DNA of 64,000 nt, from positions 1 through 64,000 of the forward strand of contig PAPY01000003.1 in the NCBI GenBank assembly GCA_002709565.1. The letters run 5' to 3'. This stretch comes from Legionellales bacterium. Lineage in GTDB: Bacteria; Pseudomonadota; Gammaproteobacteria; UBA1113. The translations under genes and the position numbers were made by a program. Under the pieces are notes generated by a model. The model searched no databases. It had not been told where the DNA came from and worked only from the letters and a program-made list of their open reading frames with translations. Position 1 is the first letter of the stretch. Each line of letters begins with the position of its first letter. Below are positions 37,955-47,829 of this stretch, piece by piece.

Positions 37955-39463
37955 CTAGTAAGCCTTGGCAAAAATGATGTGTTTGTCCACTTTTTCACCG
38001 GTGAAAATACAAGTACCGCTCTCACTGGGTTGTTCTAATGGTATACATCTCGCAGACACTTTGAGTGGCTTTAAGATCTTCTCGACTTCAGGGCTGTCTA
38101 CGGCATAACAGCGGACAAAACCGCCGGCGGTGGTTTCGTGCTTTTCGCCTTTAGCAAAAAACGCCTTGAAGTCCTCGAGGTTGGTGACGTCTTGAGTACG
38201 TTGATCGCGGTAATTTTGTGCGCGGTTAAATAGTGTTGTTTGAATGTCATCTAAGATATTCAGTACGGAATCTACCAAGTCATTTTGGGAAATTTGCTGA
38301 CGCTCTTTTGCGCCTTGGTCGCGTCGGTAATAGGTGAGGGCATCATTGTCGATATCACGTGGACCTATCTCTAAACGAATAGGCGCGCCACGTTTGACCC
38401 ACTGCCAATTCTTTTCGCCGCCGCGCAAATCACGGTCGTCAATATGCACCCGCAGTGGTTGGTGATGATAATACTGTTGGGCTAAGCGAGTTTGTAAATC
38501 TCGGCAATAATTTAATACCCGCTCTCTATCAGCGTCTTTGTAAATTGGCAAAATCACAATATGCTGAGGTGCGATTCGTGGTGGTAATACCAAACCGTCA
38601 TCATCGCTGTGAGTCATGATAACACCACCGATTAAGCGGGTTGATACGCCCCACGAAGTGGTCCATACATGTTGTAATTCACCGTCTTGGTTTAAATAAT
38701 TAATGTCATAGGCACGCGCGAAGTTTTGTCCTAAGAAATGGGACGTGCCTGCTTGTAAGGCTTTACCATCTTGCATCATCGCTTCAATACAATAAGTGTT
38801 GCTGGCACCGGGGAAGCGCTCGGTAATGGTTTTTTCCCCCTTAATCACAGGCAGCGCTAAGACTTCTTCAGCAAAATCTGCGTACAAATCCAAGATCATC
38901 AAGGTTTCGTCAACCGCTTCATCGGCAGTGGCATGGGCGGTGTGGCCTTCTTGCCATAAGAATTCTGAGGTTCGCAAAAATAAGCGGGTGCGCATTTCCC
39001 AACGCATGACATTGGCCCATTGATTTATCTTCACCGGCAAGTCACGATAGGATTGGATCCACTTGGCATACATGGAGCCAAACATGGTTTCACTGGTAGG
39101 ACGAATAACATAGGGTTCTTCTAGCTCGCCGGCAGGTTGCAAACCGCCTTTGCCATCTTCAATTAAACGGTGGTGGGTGACAACAGCACATTCTTTGGCA
39201 AACCCTTCAATGTGGCTCGCTTCTTTTTCGATTTGGCTTAAAGGGATCAATAACGGGAAGTACGCATTGACATGGCCCGTGGCTTTGAGGCGGTTGTCCA
39301 ATTGCTGTTGTAGGTTTTCCCAAATGCCGTAACCCCAGGGTTTCACCACCATACAACCACGAACGGGGGAATTTTCTGCCAAATCAGCGGCAGTAATGAC
39401 TTGCTGGTACCACTCGGGGTAATTCTCAGCTCGGGTGGGGGAGATGGCATTTTTTGCGCACAT
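37955..39463 (-). CDS. proS: Prolyl-tRNA synthetase, archaeal/eukaryotic type (ProS type 3)
   Basis: Class II synthetase charging tRNA-Pro. At 502 residues it lacks the ~180-residue editing insertion of the usual 565-575-residue bacterial enzyme. It shows the archaeal/eukaryotic pattern: RGCMVVKPWGYGIWENLQ, YVIRPTSETMFGSMYAKWI, LRTSEFLWQEGHTAHAT, and a C-terminal extension ending in the conserved terminal Tyr (IIFAKAY). The anticodon domain (ILPIYKDADRERV) is normal. A proline enzyme of this type is uncommon in gammaproteobacteria and suggests horizontal transfer. Confidence 0.92.
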   Translation of the reverse strand: MCAKNAISPTRAENYPEWYQQVITAADLAENSPVRGCMVVKPWGYGIWENLQQQLDNRLKATGHVNAYFPLLIPLSQIEKEASHIEGFAKECAVVTHHRLIEDGKGGLQPAGELEEPYVIRPTSETMFGSMYAKWIQSYRDLPVKINQWANVMRWEMRTRLFLRTSEFLWQEGHTAHATADEAVDETLMILDLYADFAEEVLALPVIKGEKTITERFPGASNTYCIEAMMQDGKALQAGTSHFLGQNFARAYDINYLNQDGELQHVWTTSWGVSTRLIGGVIMTHSDDDGLVLPPRIAPQHIVILPIYKDADRERVLNYCRDLQTRLAQQYYHHQPLRVHIDDRDLRGGEKNWQWVKRGAPIRLEIGPRDIDNDALTYYRRDQGAKERQQISQNDLVDSVLNILDDIQTTLFNRAQNYRDQRTQDVTNLEDFKAFFAKGEKHETTAGGFVRCYAVDSPEVEKILKPLKVSARCIPLEQPSESGTCIFTGEKVDKHIIFAKAY

Positions 39464-39615
39464 GATGTTACCTTTTTGTTCATATGAGCGGGTGATTTTA
39501 ACCCAATCTGTCCTCGAGGGGTATAGGTAGCGACATTCTCTGGTACTTCAATAATGGATAGGTGATTTGGCAGCCAACGCCGGCTATACTTGATTGATTA
39601 TCAGGGAGTTGGGTG

Positions 39616-40290
39616 ATGTCTGAAATTAGCCATAAGGAACGCAATAGCTATTTATACCTATTAATAGCGCTTGTCACGTTCTTTGTAGTGAATCCCTTCA
39701 TCGAAGGGATTGCTATGCAACGGTTTGTATTTGGTATTTTGTTTACCTCCGTCCTCGTATTTGCCGTTTATGCCATTATTCACCGACCTCGTTTAACAAT
39801 CTTTATGGTCATCTTAGTTGCTATCGATGTTTCCAGTTATTGGGCCCACGCTATTTTCGAAGTGCATTGGGCATTAGCCATCATCAAAAACTGCGCGACA
39901 ATTATTTTATTTTGGGTGGTGACCATTTCGTTATTGATACATATCTTAAGAGAAAAACGCATTACCTTGAGTACCTTATATGGAGCAATATCAATTTATT
40001 TGTTAATGGGCTTGTCCTGGGGTTTTCTCTACAATCTTATTGAAATAGCCAATGCCAGTGCATTTGCTTTCCAGGGCATGGAACGTATGACAGAGACAAT
40101 ACGTGAGCAATCGTTTATTTACTATAGTTTTGTTACACTGACGACCCTAGGGTACGGGGATATCACACCGGTATCTGAAGTGGCCAAAACATTTTCATGG
40201 TTAGAAGCCATTGTTGGACAGATTTACGTCACAGTATTGATTGCCCACTTTGTCGGTGTCCATGTTGCCCAAAGCGTTAAAAATAATTAG
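39616..40290 (+). CDS. Two-pore-loop-type potassium channel family protein
   Basis: A 224-residue inner-membrane protein with about six hydrophobic helices and one pore loop near residue 175. The K+ selectivity filter reads TLTTLGYGDITPVS. No cytoplasmic RCK or cyclic-nucleotide domain follows. GGGAG seven bases before the ATG at 39616 supports this start over the GTG one codon earlier. It probably allows potassium flux for membrane-potential control. It precedes the RND adaptor gene by nine bases, perhaps in one transcript. Confidence 0.85.
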   Translation: MSEISHKERNSYLYLLIALVTFFVVNPFIEGIAMQRFVFGILFTSVLVFAVYAIIHRPRLTIFMVILVAIDVSSYWAHAIFEVHWALAIIKNCATIILFWVVTISLLIHILREKRITLSTLYGAISIYLLMGLSWGFLYNLIEIANASAFAFQGMERMTETIREQSFIYYSFVTLTTLGYGDITPVSEVAKTFSWLEAIVGQIYVTVLIAHFVGVHVAQSVKNN

Positions 40291-40299
40291 GAGTCCCCA

Positions 40300-41373
40300 T
40301 TGAAATTACTGCGACAATGTTTATTGCCCTTAGTGATAGTACTGCTGGTAACCGCTTGTAGTGAAGATTCAAGTCCACCCGCACAGGTTGTGCGGCCTGT
40401 TAAAGCGATGACAGTGGGAGATGTGTCCGCTGTAGTTGAGCGTAGCTTTCCTGCCAAAGTTGAGGCTTATCAGGTGGCGGATTTGGCATTTCAGGTCCCC
40501 GGACAAATTATTCAATTCCCGGTTAAGCAGGGTGAGCAAGTACAACAGGCGGCGCTACTCGCTAAATTAGATCCCAAAGAATACCAACATCGTGTTGATG
40601 AGTTTCAAGCTAAATATGATTTAGCTGTGGTCGAGTTCCAGCGCGCCGAGAAGTTAATTGAGGGTAATTATGTGTCTAAAGCGGATTACGATAAGCGCCG
40701 TACCGAAATGGATGTTACCTTAACGAATTTAAATACCGCCAAAAAAGACCTTAATGATACTGTGTTAACGGCACCCTTCGATGGCATTGTTGCGGTGACT
40801 TATGTTGAGAGTTTTGAGAATGTGAAAGCCAAAGAAAATATATTGCGCTTTCAAGATATCAGCAAAATTGATTTGGTCATCGATGTGCCTGAAGATGTGA
40901 TGATCAATATCAGCCAAGATCAGACGGTTGAAACTCAAGCGGTATTTCGTTCTTTGGGGGATAAACCGTTCCCATTAACTTACAAAGAGCACGCAACTGA
41001 AGCAGATCCAGACACCCAGACGTATCGGGTTGAGCTAACCATGGAACAGCCCAAGGAATTAAATATCTTACCGGGCATGAGTGCTACCGTACAAGTGGAG
41101 ATGCCTGATCCTAACGCGGGCCAAAAAGGCCTGTTTGTTGTGCCATCCAGTGCCGTATTCCAAGATGGAGCAGGCCAAGATTCTGTGTGGGTCATAGATA
41201 AGGATTCCATGAAAGTTCATCAACAAGCGGTCAAGGTGGGCAAATTGGTGGGCAATAACATCAATATACGTTCAGGGATCAACGTTGGCGATACCATTGT
41301 TACGGCTGGTGTGCATTATCTGCGGGAAGGCCAAGAGGTGACACTCATGCGCAAAGGTGAGTTCAAACAATGA
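40300..41373 (+). CDS. RND efflux periplasmic adaptor (membrane fusion lipoprotein)
   Basis: Adaptor linking an RND pump to an outer-membrane channel. It starts at TTG with AGGAG upstream and has a lipoprotein signal peptide with the lipobox LVTAC (Cys20). The two biotinyl-lipoyl half motifs (FQVPGQIIQFPVKQGEQVQQAALLAKLD and LTAPFDGIVAVTYVESFENVKA) surround a helical hairpin at about residues 100-155. Beta-barrel and membrane-proximal domains follow. The 357-residue length is typical. The stop overlaps the pump gene start (ATGA). Confidence 0.93.
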   Translation: MKLLRQCLLPLVIVLLVTACSEDSSPPAQVVRPVKAMTVGDVSAVVERSFPAKVEAYQVADLAFQVPGQIIQFPVKQGEQVQQAALLAKLDPKEYQHRVDEFQAKYDLAVVEFQRAEKLIEGNYVSKADYDKRRTEMDVTLTNLNTAKKDLNDTVLTAPFDGIVAVTYVESFENVKAKENILRFQDISKIDLVIDVPEDVMINISQDQTVETQAVFRSLGDKPFPLTYKEHATEADPDTQTYRVELTMEQPKELNILPGMSATVQVEMPDPNAGQKGLFVVPSSAVFQDGAGQDSVWVIDKDSMKVHQQAVKVGKLVGNNINIRSGINVGDTIVTAGVHYLREGQEVTLMRKGEFKQ

Positions 41374-44300
41374 AAATCGCTGAGTATTTCATTAAATACA
41401 GTGTCATTAGTTGGGTAATGATCATTCTCCTCGCCGGCGGCGGGGTGATTGCCTATGAGCAACTTGGACGGCTCGAAGATCCGGAATTTACCATTAAAGA
41501 AGCCAAAGTATTTACCCAATACCCAGGCGCATCACCCAAAGAAGTCGAATTAGAGGTGACCGACCCGATTGAGATCGCCATTCAAGACATGGCGCAAATT
41601 AAACGGATTGAGTCTACCTCACGTCCTGGCTTTTCTGACATCAAAGTTGTCATCAAAGATAAATACACCAAGAAAGACTTACCCCAAGTTTGGGATGAAC
41701 TGCGTCGCAAAGTCACCGATGTACAAAGCAAACTGCCACCAGGAGCAGGGCCTTCGGTTGTCAATGATGATTTTGGTGATGTTTATGGAATGTATTACGC
41801 GATTGTTGGCGATGGTTATAGTTATGCTGAACTGAAAAAATACGCGGATTATATTAAGAAAGAGTTATCCTTAGTTCCAGGCGTTGCTAAAGTTGTACTG
41901 ACAGGCCAACGGCAAGAAGTTATCTACACCGATATACAACGCTCAAAAATGGCTAAATTAGGCATATCGCCCGAGATGTTAGCAAATCTTTTGCAAACCC
42001 AAAATGCGGTTGAGTATGCTGGTGAAGTGCGAGTTGGTGATGAGTACGTGCGTATTCAGCCATCCGGGGCGTTTGACAGTGCTGCTGCTATTGGTAGTCT
42101 TTTGATCCGAAGTCAAAACTCCAATGCTCTGGTGTACTTGAGTGATGTGGCGAATATTTATCGTGATTATGAAGAGGTCCCGCAACAAATTGTTTACTAC
42201 AATGACAAGCCCGCCTTAACTATGGGGATCTCGGTGGTATCCGGTGGCAACGTGGTTAAAATTGGCGAAGCGGTAAAGCAACGCATGGAGGAGGTTTCTA
42301 AGGTTGTGCCAATTGGGATTGATGTGCAACCAATTTATTTACAACCCGATGCAGTCTCTAAATCGGTTAATGGCTTTATTGTTAGTGTGGGAGAAGCCTT
42401 AGCTATCGTGGTCGCAGTGTTATTGATTTCCATGGGTTTGCGTTGCGGTTTGATTATTGGCGGCGTGTTAATGCTAACGGTCTTGGGCACGCTGTTGTTC
42501 ATGTATTTTTTTGGCATTAGTCTTGAGCGGATATCACTAGGCGCATTGATCATTGCTTTGGGAATGTTGGTGGATAATGCCATTGTGGTGGCGGAGGGGA
42601 TCTTAATCAAAGTCCAACAAGGGGTGAGTCGTCTGCAGGCTGCCAAAGACGTAGTTGGTTCAACCATGTGGCCATTATTTGGGGCTACGGTGGTGGGTAT
42701 ACTAGCCTTTGCGGCTATTGGTTTATCCCAAGACTCTACGGGTGAATATACTCGTTCATTATTCTACGTGATATTAATTTCCTTGATGTTGAGTTGGTTC
42801 TTGGCCATTTCGGTGACGCCGTTATTGTGTTATTTGCTATTGAGGCCTAGTTCTTCTGAGGATAATAAAGATCCCTATGCGGGAATTATTTATCGGAGTT
42901 ACAAACGCTTTTTGATAGCTTGTATCCGTTTTCGTTGGCTAACGCTCATTGTAATGGCGGCAATGCTTGCGGCATCGATTTATGGGTTTGCGTTTGTGAA
43001 GCAAAGTTTCTTCCCGGATTCAACCACACCGATGTTCTACGTTAATTATTGGCGTTCCCAAGGGACGGATATTCGCGCCACCGAAAAGGACATGCTTGAG
43101 ATCAGTGAGTATGTTCGTCGTCTCGACGGGGTGAAATCCGTCACATCGGTGATTGGTGGTGGTGCACAGCGGTTTATGTTGGTGTACTCGCCGGAAGACT
43201 CCAATACCAGTTATGGCCAGTTGTTAGTCGAAGTGAACGATTATCACGATATTGCTAAGCTCGAGAAGCCTGTCAAAGACTATATTCTCAAGCATTATCC
43301 TGACTCAGAGCCTAAGACTGAGAATATTCGTTTAGGTCCCGGACGTACTGCTAAGATTGAAGCCCGGTTCAGTGGACCTAATGCCAAAGTATTGCGCCAA
43401 CTAGCCGGACAAGCCGAAGCTATCATGCACGACAATCCCAATGCCGGTGATATCCGTACCGATTGGCGTCATCGCGAAAAAGTCATTGAGCCAGTGTACT
43501 CTGAAATTTTGGCCCGTAGTACTGGTATTTCGCGGGTGGATTTGAGTAATGCGTTGGAGATGGCATTTACCGGTATTCAGGCAGGGCTGTATCGGGAAGA
43601 TGATGAATTAATTCCTATTATTTTGCGCCACCCCGATGAAGAGCGTTTAGACATTGCTAATATCACTGATCTACAAGTATGGAGTCCGTTATTAAGTAAC
43701 TGGATCCCCGTTGGACAAGTGGTGGAGAAGTTCGACACCAAATGGGAAGATGCCATTGTTAAACGCCGTAATCGTAAGATGACCATCATTGCCTCAACGG
43801 ATCCAATCGAAGGCTTACCCAGTGTGCTGCAGCGTCAAATCCAAGACAAAATCGAAGCTATTCCCTTACCAGATGGTTATACGATGGAATGGGGCGGAGA
43901 ATATGAAGATTCCCATGATGCACAGGTGGCCCTCGGTAAAAAATTACCGCTGAGTTTCTTTGGCATGTTTTTGATTGTTATTCTCTTGTTTAAGTCCTTG
44001 CGTCAGCCGGTGATTATTTGGTTATGTGTGCCGCTGTCATTCATTGGGGTGACCGCGGGGTTATTAATTACAAATCTCGAATTTGGCTTCATGGCTTTGC
44101 TGGGCTTCTTGAGCTTATCGGGGATGTTAATCAAAAATGCTATCGTGCTGGTGGACCAAATTGATTTGAGTATTCGTGAAGGACAAGATCCCTATGAGGC
44201 AATTATTGATTCGTCAGTCTCACGGTTTCGTCCCGTGATGTTGGCTGCAATCACGACGGTACTCGGGGTAATACCCTTACTCTTCGATGTCTTCTTTGCC

Positions 44301-44405
44301 AGTATGTCGGTAGTGATTATGTTTGGTCTAACGTTTGCAACCGTATTAACACTGGTGGTTGTGCCGGTGCTGTATAGTATTTTTTTCCGAGTGCGGTCGC
44401 ATTAG
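41370..44405 (+). CDS. RND efflux permease, AcrB/HAE1 type
   Basis: Proton-driven trimeric multidrug exporter of 1011 residues with 12 membrane helices and two large periplasmic loops. Helix 4 reads GMLVDNAIVVAEG; the first proton-relay Asp is present, while the second position is Asn, a common variant. The partner Lys is in LSGMLIKNAIVLVDQ. The N-terminus is GRLEDPEFTIKEAKVFTQYPGASP. The gene is coupled to its adaptor. No outer-membrane channel gene is adjacent, so a TolC encoded elsewhere is expected. Substrates are unknown. Confidence 0.93.
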   Translation: MKIAEYFIKYSVISWVMIILLAGGGVIAYEQLGRLEDPEFTIKEAKVFTQYPGASPKEVELEVTDPIEIAIQDMAQIKRIESTSRPGFSDIKVVIKDKYTKKDLPQVWDELRRKVTDVQSKLPPGAGPSVVNDDFGDVYGMYYAIVGDGYSYAELKKYADYIKKELSLVPGVAKVVLTGQRQEVIYTDIQRSKMAKLGISPEMLANLLQTQNAVEYAGEVRVGDEYVRIQPSGAFDSAAAIGSLLIRSQNSNALVYLSDVANIYRDYEEVPQQIVYYNDKPALTMGISVVSGGNVVKIGEAVKQRMEEVSKVVPIGIDVQPIYLQPDAVSKSVNGFIVSVGEALAIVVAVLLISMGLRCGLIIGGVLMLTVLGTLLFMYFFGISLERISLGALIIALGMLVDNAIVVAEGILIKVQQGVSRLQAAKDVVGSTMWPLFGATVVGILAFAAIGLSQDSTGEYTRSLFYVILISLMLSWFLAISVTPLLCYLLLRPSSSEDNKDPYAGIIYRSYKRFLIACIRFRWLTLIVMAAMLAASIYGFAFVKQSFFPDSTTPMFYVNYWRSQGTDIRATEKDMLEISEYVRRLDGVKSVTSVIGGGAQRFMLVYSPEDSNTSYGQLLVEVNDYHDIAKLEKPVKDYILKHYPDSEPKTENIRLGPGRTAKIEARFSGPNAKVLRQLAGQAEAIMHDNPNAGDIRTDWRHREKVIEPVYSEILARSTGISRVDLSNALEMAFTGIQAGLYREDDELIPIILRHPDEERLDIANITDLQVWSPLLSNWIPVGQVVEKFDTKWEDAIVKRRNRKMTIIASTDPIEGLPSVLQRQIQDKIEAIPLPDGYTMEWGGEYEDSHDAQVALGKKLPLSFFGMFLIVILLFKSLRQPVIIWLCVPLSFIGVTAGLLITNLEFGFMALLGFLSLSGMLIKNAIVLVDQIDLSIREGQDPYEAIIDSSVSRFRPVMLAAITTVLGVIPLLFDVFFASMSVVIMFGLTFATVLTLVVVPVLYSIFFRVRSH

Positions 44406-44408
44406 TGG

Positions 44409-44783
44409 CTAGTTGTGAAAGAAATAAGTAAAGATACCTAGCATAACTGACATTGAAACAACGGCTGATCCAAACATCGCCCCCATGCGTACAGTCAGTT
44501 GATCTTTCAGTTCATGCATGTCAGTTTTTAGCTCCAATCGTAGATCTTGCATGTCAGTTTTTAGTTCTAAGCGCAGATTTTGCATATCTGATTTGAGAAC
44601 ATTATGTAAGCCATCAACGTCTTTTTTGGTCGCTAACTCAGTCTCCGCATCACTAAAGGCTTGCTCCAAGGCCGTGGCTTGAGCTTTGGCTTGGTCCTCG
44701 TTAAAGCCTCCTTTACGGAGGTTCTCGATGTAGATCCTGCTGTTGAATAAAAACCGTTTCATCGCTCTAATTCCTGGTTTCAT
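44409..44783 (-). CDS. Coiled-coil protein with C-terminal membrane anchor (CCDC90/DUF1640-like)
   Basis: A 124-residue protein. A basic N-terminus is followed by NLRKGGFNEDQAKAQATALEQAF, then ELATKKDVDGL and a coiled coil with two 11-residue repeats (DMQNLRLELKT and DMQDLRLELKT, from 33-bp DNA repeats). The C-terminus is one membrane helix (AVVSMSVMLGIFTYFF). This order fits the DUF1640/CCDC90 family, whose eukaryotic members are mitochondrial inner-membrane coiled-coil proteins. AGGAA lies upstream of the ATG. Its function in bacteria is unknown. It converges with the RND gene. Confidence 0.75.
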   Translation of the reverse strand: MKPGIRAMKRFLFNSRIYIENLRKGGFNEDQAKAQATALEQAFSDAETELATKKDVDGLHNVLKSDMQNLRLELKTDMQDLRLELKTDMHELKDQLTVRMGAMFGSAVVSMSVMLGIFTYFFHN

Positions 44784-44909
44784 GGTGTGTTCCTGTGAAG
44801 AGTATAACGCTAAACATTCCCAAAGTCATTATTCTACAAAGAATTTATTATAAATCAATACGATAATTTACTTTCTCATTAAATCCCTTTTCTTTAGCCA
44901 AAATTCGGT

Positions 44910-44915
44910 TATAAT
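44910..44915 (+). promoter_or_regulatory. Candidate -10 box upstream of fmdB
   Basis: A consensus TATAAT lies 45 bases before the fmdB start. The -35 region at the expected distance (cttttc) is poor. It would drive fmdB-aspS-yebC and perhaps ruvCAB. Confidence 0.4.
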
Positions 44916-44959
44916 AAGCGCCAAACTGTTCTACATGTGACCAAAAAAGGAAAAGAAAC

Positions 44960-45223
44960 ATGCCTATTTACGAGTACAAATGCAAAGAATGTGGCCATAA
45001 TATGGAAGCTTTGCAAAAAATCAGTGCAGCACCGCTCACTGACTGCCCTGAATGCAATAAGCCAGGACTCGAGAAACTCGTCTCCGCAGCGGCGTTTCAG
45101 CTGAAAGGGGATGGTTGGTATGTGACGGATTTTCGCGATAAGGGTAAATCAGCCGATACTGCTGGCACTAAGGCCGGGAGTACAAGTGTCGCCGAAACAA
45201 CCGCTACTGGCACAGAAGCCTAA
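44960..45223 (+). CDS. FmdB family zinc-ribbon protein
   Basis: A small 87-residue protein with the FmdB/CxxC_SSSS signature: MPIYEYKCKECGHNMEALQKIS, then DCPECNKPGLEKLVSAAAFQLKGDGWYVTDF. Two CxxC pairs form a zinc ribbon. A Thr/Ala/Gly-rich tail follows. The family's exact role is uncertain (a putative regulator). A position directly upstream of aspS is a recurrent arrangement in gammaproteobacteria. The ribosome site is AAAAGGAAAAGAAAC. Confidence 0.9.
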   Translation: MPIYEYKCKECGHNMEALQKISAAPLTDCPECNKPGLEKLVSAAAFQLKGDGWYVTDFRDKGKSADTAGTKAGSTSVAETTATGTEA

Positions 45224-45235
45224 GGCCTGGTAAGA

Positions 45236-45260
45236 TTCTCGGTTCTTTAGAACACGAGAA
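45236..45260 (+). promoter_or_regulatory. Hairpin overlapping the aspS ribosome-binding site
   Basis: TTCTCG-GTTC pairs with GAAC-A-CGAGAA around a TTTA loop. The 3' arm includes the first bases of the aspS Shine-Dalgarno GAGAAGG, so the structure could limit aspS translation. No tail of T follows. Confidence 0.35.
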
Positions 45261-45272
45261 GGCACACAAAAC

Positions 45273-47057
45273 ATGCGAACACACACCTGTGGCGAGGTCA
45301 CTGAAAAGGCTACCGATGAGACTGTTACCCTATCTGGCTGGGTTCACCGCCGCCGCGACCATGGCGGGGGGATTTTTGTGGATTTGCGCGACCATACTGG
45401 GCTCGTGCAAGTGGTATTCGAACCCGAGAATCAAACCGTGTTTGCCAATGCCGAAAAACTCCGTAGCGAATATGTCATTAATATTGTAGGTCGCGTGCGC
45501 GTGCGTCCTGAGGGCATGATCAACGACAAAATGGCCACCGGTAAAATTGAAGTGGTCACGGAACAATTAACCATCCTTAATAGCTCAGCGCCACTACCTT
45601 TCCCCCTTGATGAGCACTATTCTGTCGGCGAAGAAGTGCGGTTACGCCATCGTTATATTGATTTGCGCCGCCCGGAAATGTATCAGCGTTTTAAATTACG
45701 TCACAATGTTATCCGCGGAATTCGTGATTATCTGAACCAACAGGATTTTCTCGATATCGAAACCCCCATGCTGATGAAAGCCACCCCAGAAGGGGCGCGG
45801 GATTTCTTGGTGCCGAGCCGTACGCAACCCGGGCACTTTTTCGCATTACCCCAATCACCACAATTATTTAAACAATTATTAATGATGTCGGGCATGGACC
45901 GCTATTATCAAATCGTGCGTTGTTTTCGTGATGAAGATTTGCGGGCTGACCGCCAACCGGAATTCACCCAGCTTGATGTAGAGATGGCCTTTACTGATGA
46001 GCAAACTATTCAAGATTTGATGGAAATCATGATGCGCGGTTTATTCAAGGATTTGTTGCAGGTTGAATTACCCAACCCATTCCCACGCATGACTTATGCT
46101 GAGGCGATGTCTCGCTACGGTTCGGATAAACCGGACTTGCGGATCCCATTAGAGTTGGTTGACTTGGATGATGTTGTGGGTGACGTTGAATTCAAAGTCT
46201 TTGCTGACCCAGCCAACGATGACAAAGGCCGCGTGGCGGCGCTGCGTTTACCTAAAGGTTGCGAATTACTGAGCCGTAAACAAATCGACGATTACGGTAA
46301 ATTCGTTACGAATTATGGTGCCAAAGGCCTAGCCTATATTAAAGTCAATGATCGTAACCAAGGCATGGATGGCTTGCAATCGCCTATTTTGAAATTCTTA
46401 ACCCCCGAAGTGGCTGAAGCCATTCTTGAGCGTACCCAAGCTCAGACGGGGGATATTTTATTCTTCGGCGCTGACAGAAAATCAATCGTTGCCGATGCAT
46501 TAGGCGCATTGCGGGTGCAACTGGGCCATGATCTGAATCTCCTCGAAGGTGAATGGGCACCGTTGTGGGTAGTTGACTTCCCGATGTTTGAAGAAGGCGA
46601 TGACGGTAGTTTAACGCCGTTGCACCATCCGTTCACGTCCCCGGTGACAGATGATCCTGAGGCGTTGTTAGATAATCCCGGCGAGATGTTGTCCCGTGCA
46701 TATGACATGGTACTAAATGGCGTCGAGTTGGGGGGTGGTTCCATTAGGATCCATGACCAAGCCATGCAACAAGCAGTCTTTAAGATCTTAAACTTAAGCC
46801 CAGAGCAGGCTGAGGAAAAATTCGGCTTTTTCTTAAATGCCCTCAAATACGGCTGCCCACCTCACGGAGGGATTGCTTTTGGTCTTGACCGTATTGTGAT
46901 GTTAATGTCAGGCTCGGATTCCATTCGCGACGTGATCGCTTTTCCGAAAACTCAAACGGCAAGCTGCCCATTAACACAAGCGCCTTCTGCTGTAGAAGAT
47001 GTACAGTTACGGGAATTGGGAATAGCATTGCGTAAACGTGAAAAAGTATCAGCATAG
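45273..47057 (+). CDS. aspS: Aspartyl-tRNA synthetase
   Basis: Class II synthetase of the bacterial type, 594 residues. It has the N-terminal OB-fold anticodon domain ([23 protein letters not shown]), the catalytic motif 2 [20 protein letters not shown], the bacterial GAD insertion domain (about 285-420) and motif 3 [12 protein letters not shown]. Whether it also charges tRNA-Asn cannot be decided here. It is followed after nine bases by yebC. Confidence 0.96.
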   Translation: MRTHTCGEVTEKATDETVTLSGWVHRRRDHGGGIFVDLRDHTGLVQVVFEPENQTVFANAEKLRSEYVINIVGRVRVRPEGMINDKMATGKIEVVTEQLTILNSSAPLPFPLDEHYSVGEEVRLRHRYIDLRRPEMYQRFKLRHNVIRGIRDYLNQQDFLDIETPMLMKATPEGARDFLVPSRTQPGHFFALPQSPQLFKQLLMMSGMDRYYQIVRCFRDEDLRADRQPEFTQLDVEMAFTDEQTIQDLMEIMMRGLFKDLLQVELPNPFPRMTYAEAMSRYGSDKPDLRIPLELVDLDDVVGDVEFKVFADPANDDKGRVAALRLPKGCELLSRKQIDDYGKFVTNYGAKGLAYIKVNDRNQGMDGLQSPILKFLTPEVAEAILERTQAQTGDILFFGADRKSIVADALGALRVQLGHDLNLLEGEWAPLWVVDFPMFEEGDDGSLTPLHHPFTSPVTDDPEALLDNPGEMLSRAYDMVLNGVELGGGSIRIHDQAMQQAVFKILNLSPEQAEEKFGFFLNALKYGCPPHGGIAFGLDRIVMLMSGSDSIRDVIAFPKTQTASCPLTQAPSAVEDVQLRELGIALRKREKVSA

Positions 47058-47066
47058 GGGGAGACA

Positions 47067-47804
47067 ATGGCCGGCCACAGTAAATGGGCGAATATCCGCC
47101 ACAAAAAAGCCAAAGAAGACGCGAAACGCGGTAAAATTTTTACGAAACTTATCCGCGAGATCACAGTAGCTGCTCGTATGGGTGGTGGTGATCCGGACGG
47201 TAATCCACGTTTGCGTGCTGCCATTGATAACGGCTTATCCAATAACATGTCCAAAGACACCATTGATCGTGCCGTGAAGCGCGGTGCCGGTGGTGGCGAA
47301 GGTGAAAATGTTGAAGAAATTATTTATGAAGGTTATGGTCCAGGCGGTGTTGCCGTCATGGTGGAGTGTATGACAGATAACCGTAACCGCACGGTGGCAG
47401 AAGTACGTCATGCCTTCAGTAAATGCGGCGGAAACTTAGGCACTGATGGCTCCGTGAGTTATTTGTTTAGCAAACAAGGCTTGATTATTTTGCCAAGCGG
47501 CACTGACGAAGAACATGTGATGGAAGTCGCCTTAGAGGCGGGTGCAGAAGATATTTCATCAAATACCGATGGTACTGTTGAAGTGATCACAACACCAGAG
47601 ACGTTTGTTGATATTAAGACAGCATTGGTTGAAGGGGGCTTTACCCCAGATAGTGCTGATGTCACCATGATTGCGTCGAATGAAGTGGCGGTTGACACCG
47701 ATGGTGCCGAAAAACTGCTACGCTTGTTGGATATGCTTGAGGATTTGGACGACGTACAAAACGTTCATTCTAATGTCGCATTCCCTGACGATTTTGAAGG
47801 TTAG
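47067..47804 (+). CDS. yebC: YebC/PmpR family regulatory/translation protein
   Basis: A 245-residue protein of the YebC/TACO1 family with the invariant start [32 protein letters not shown]. The domain [39 protein letters not shown] follows. Members bind DNA and affect transcription, and some help ribosomes pass difficult sequences. The strong GGGGAG ribosome site and the position between aspS and ruvC match the common gammaproteobacterial order. Confidence 0.95.
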   Translation: MAGHSKWANIRHKKAKEDAKRGKIFTKLIREITVAARMGGGDPDGNPRLRAAIDNGLSNNMSKDTIDRAVKRGAGGGEGENVEEIIYEGYGPGGVAVMVECMTDNRNRTVAEVRHAFSKCGGNLGTDGSVSYLFSKQGLIILPSGTDEEHVMEVALEAGAEDISSNTDGTVEVITTPETFVDIKTALVEGGFTPDSADVTMIASNEVAVDTDGAEKLLRLLDMLEDLDDVQNVHSNVAFPDDFEG

Positions 47805-47829
47805 TATTACGTAACAAAGGATTGTAACA

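Noticed and set aside
40300-44405. Missing outer-membrane channel as a sign of a broken efflux operon
   Set aside because: Both genes are intact and coupled; many RND pairs use a TolC encoded elsewhere.
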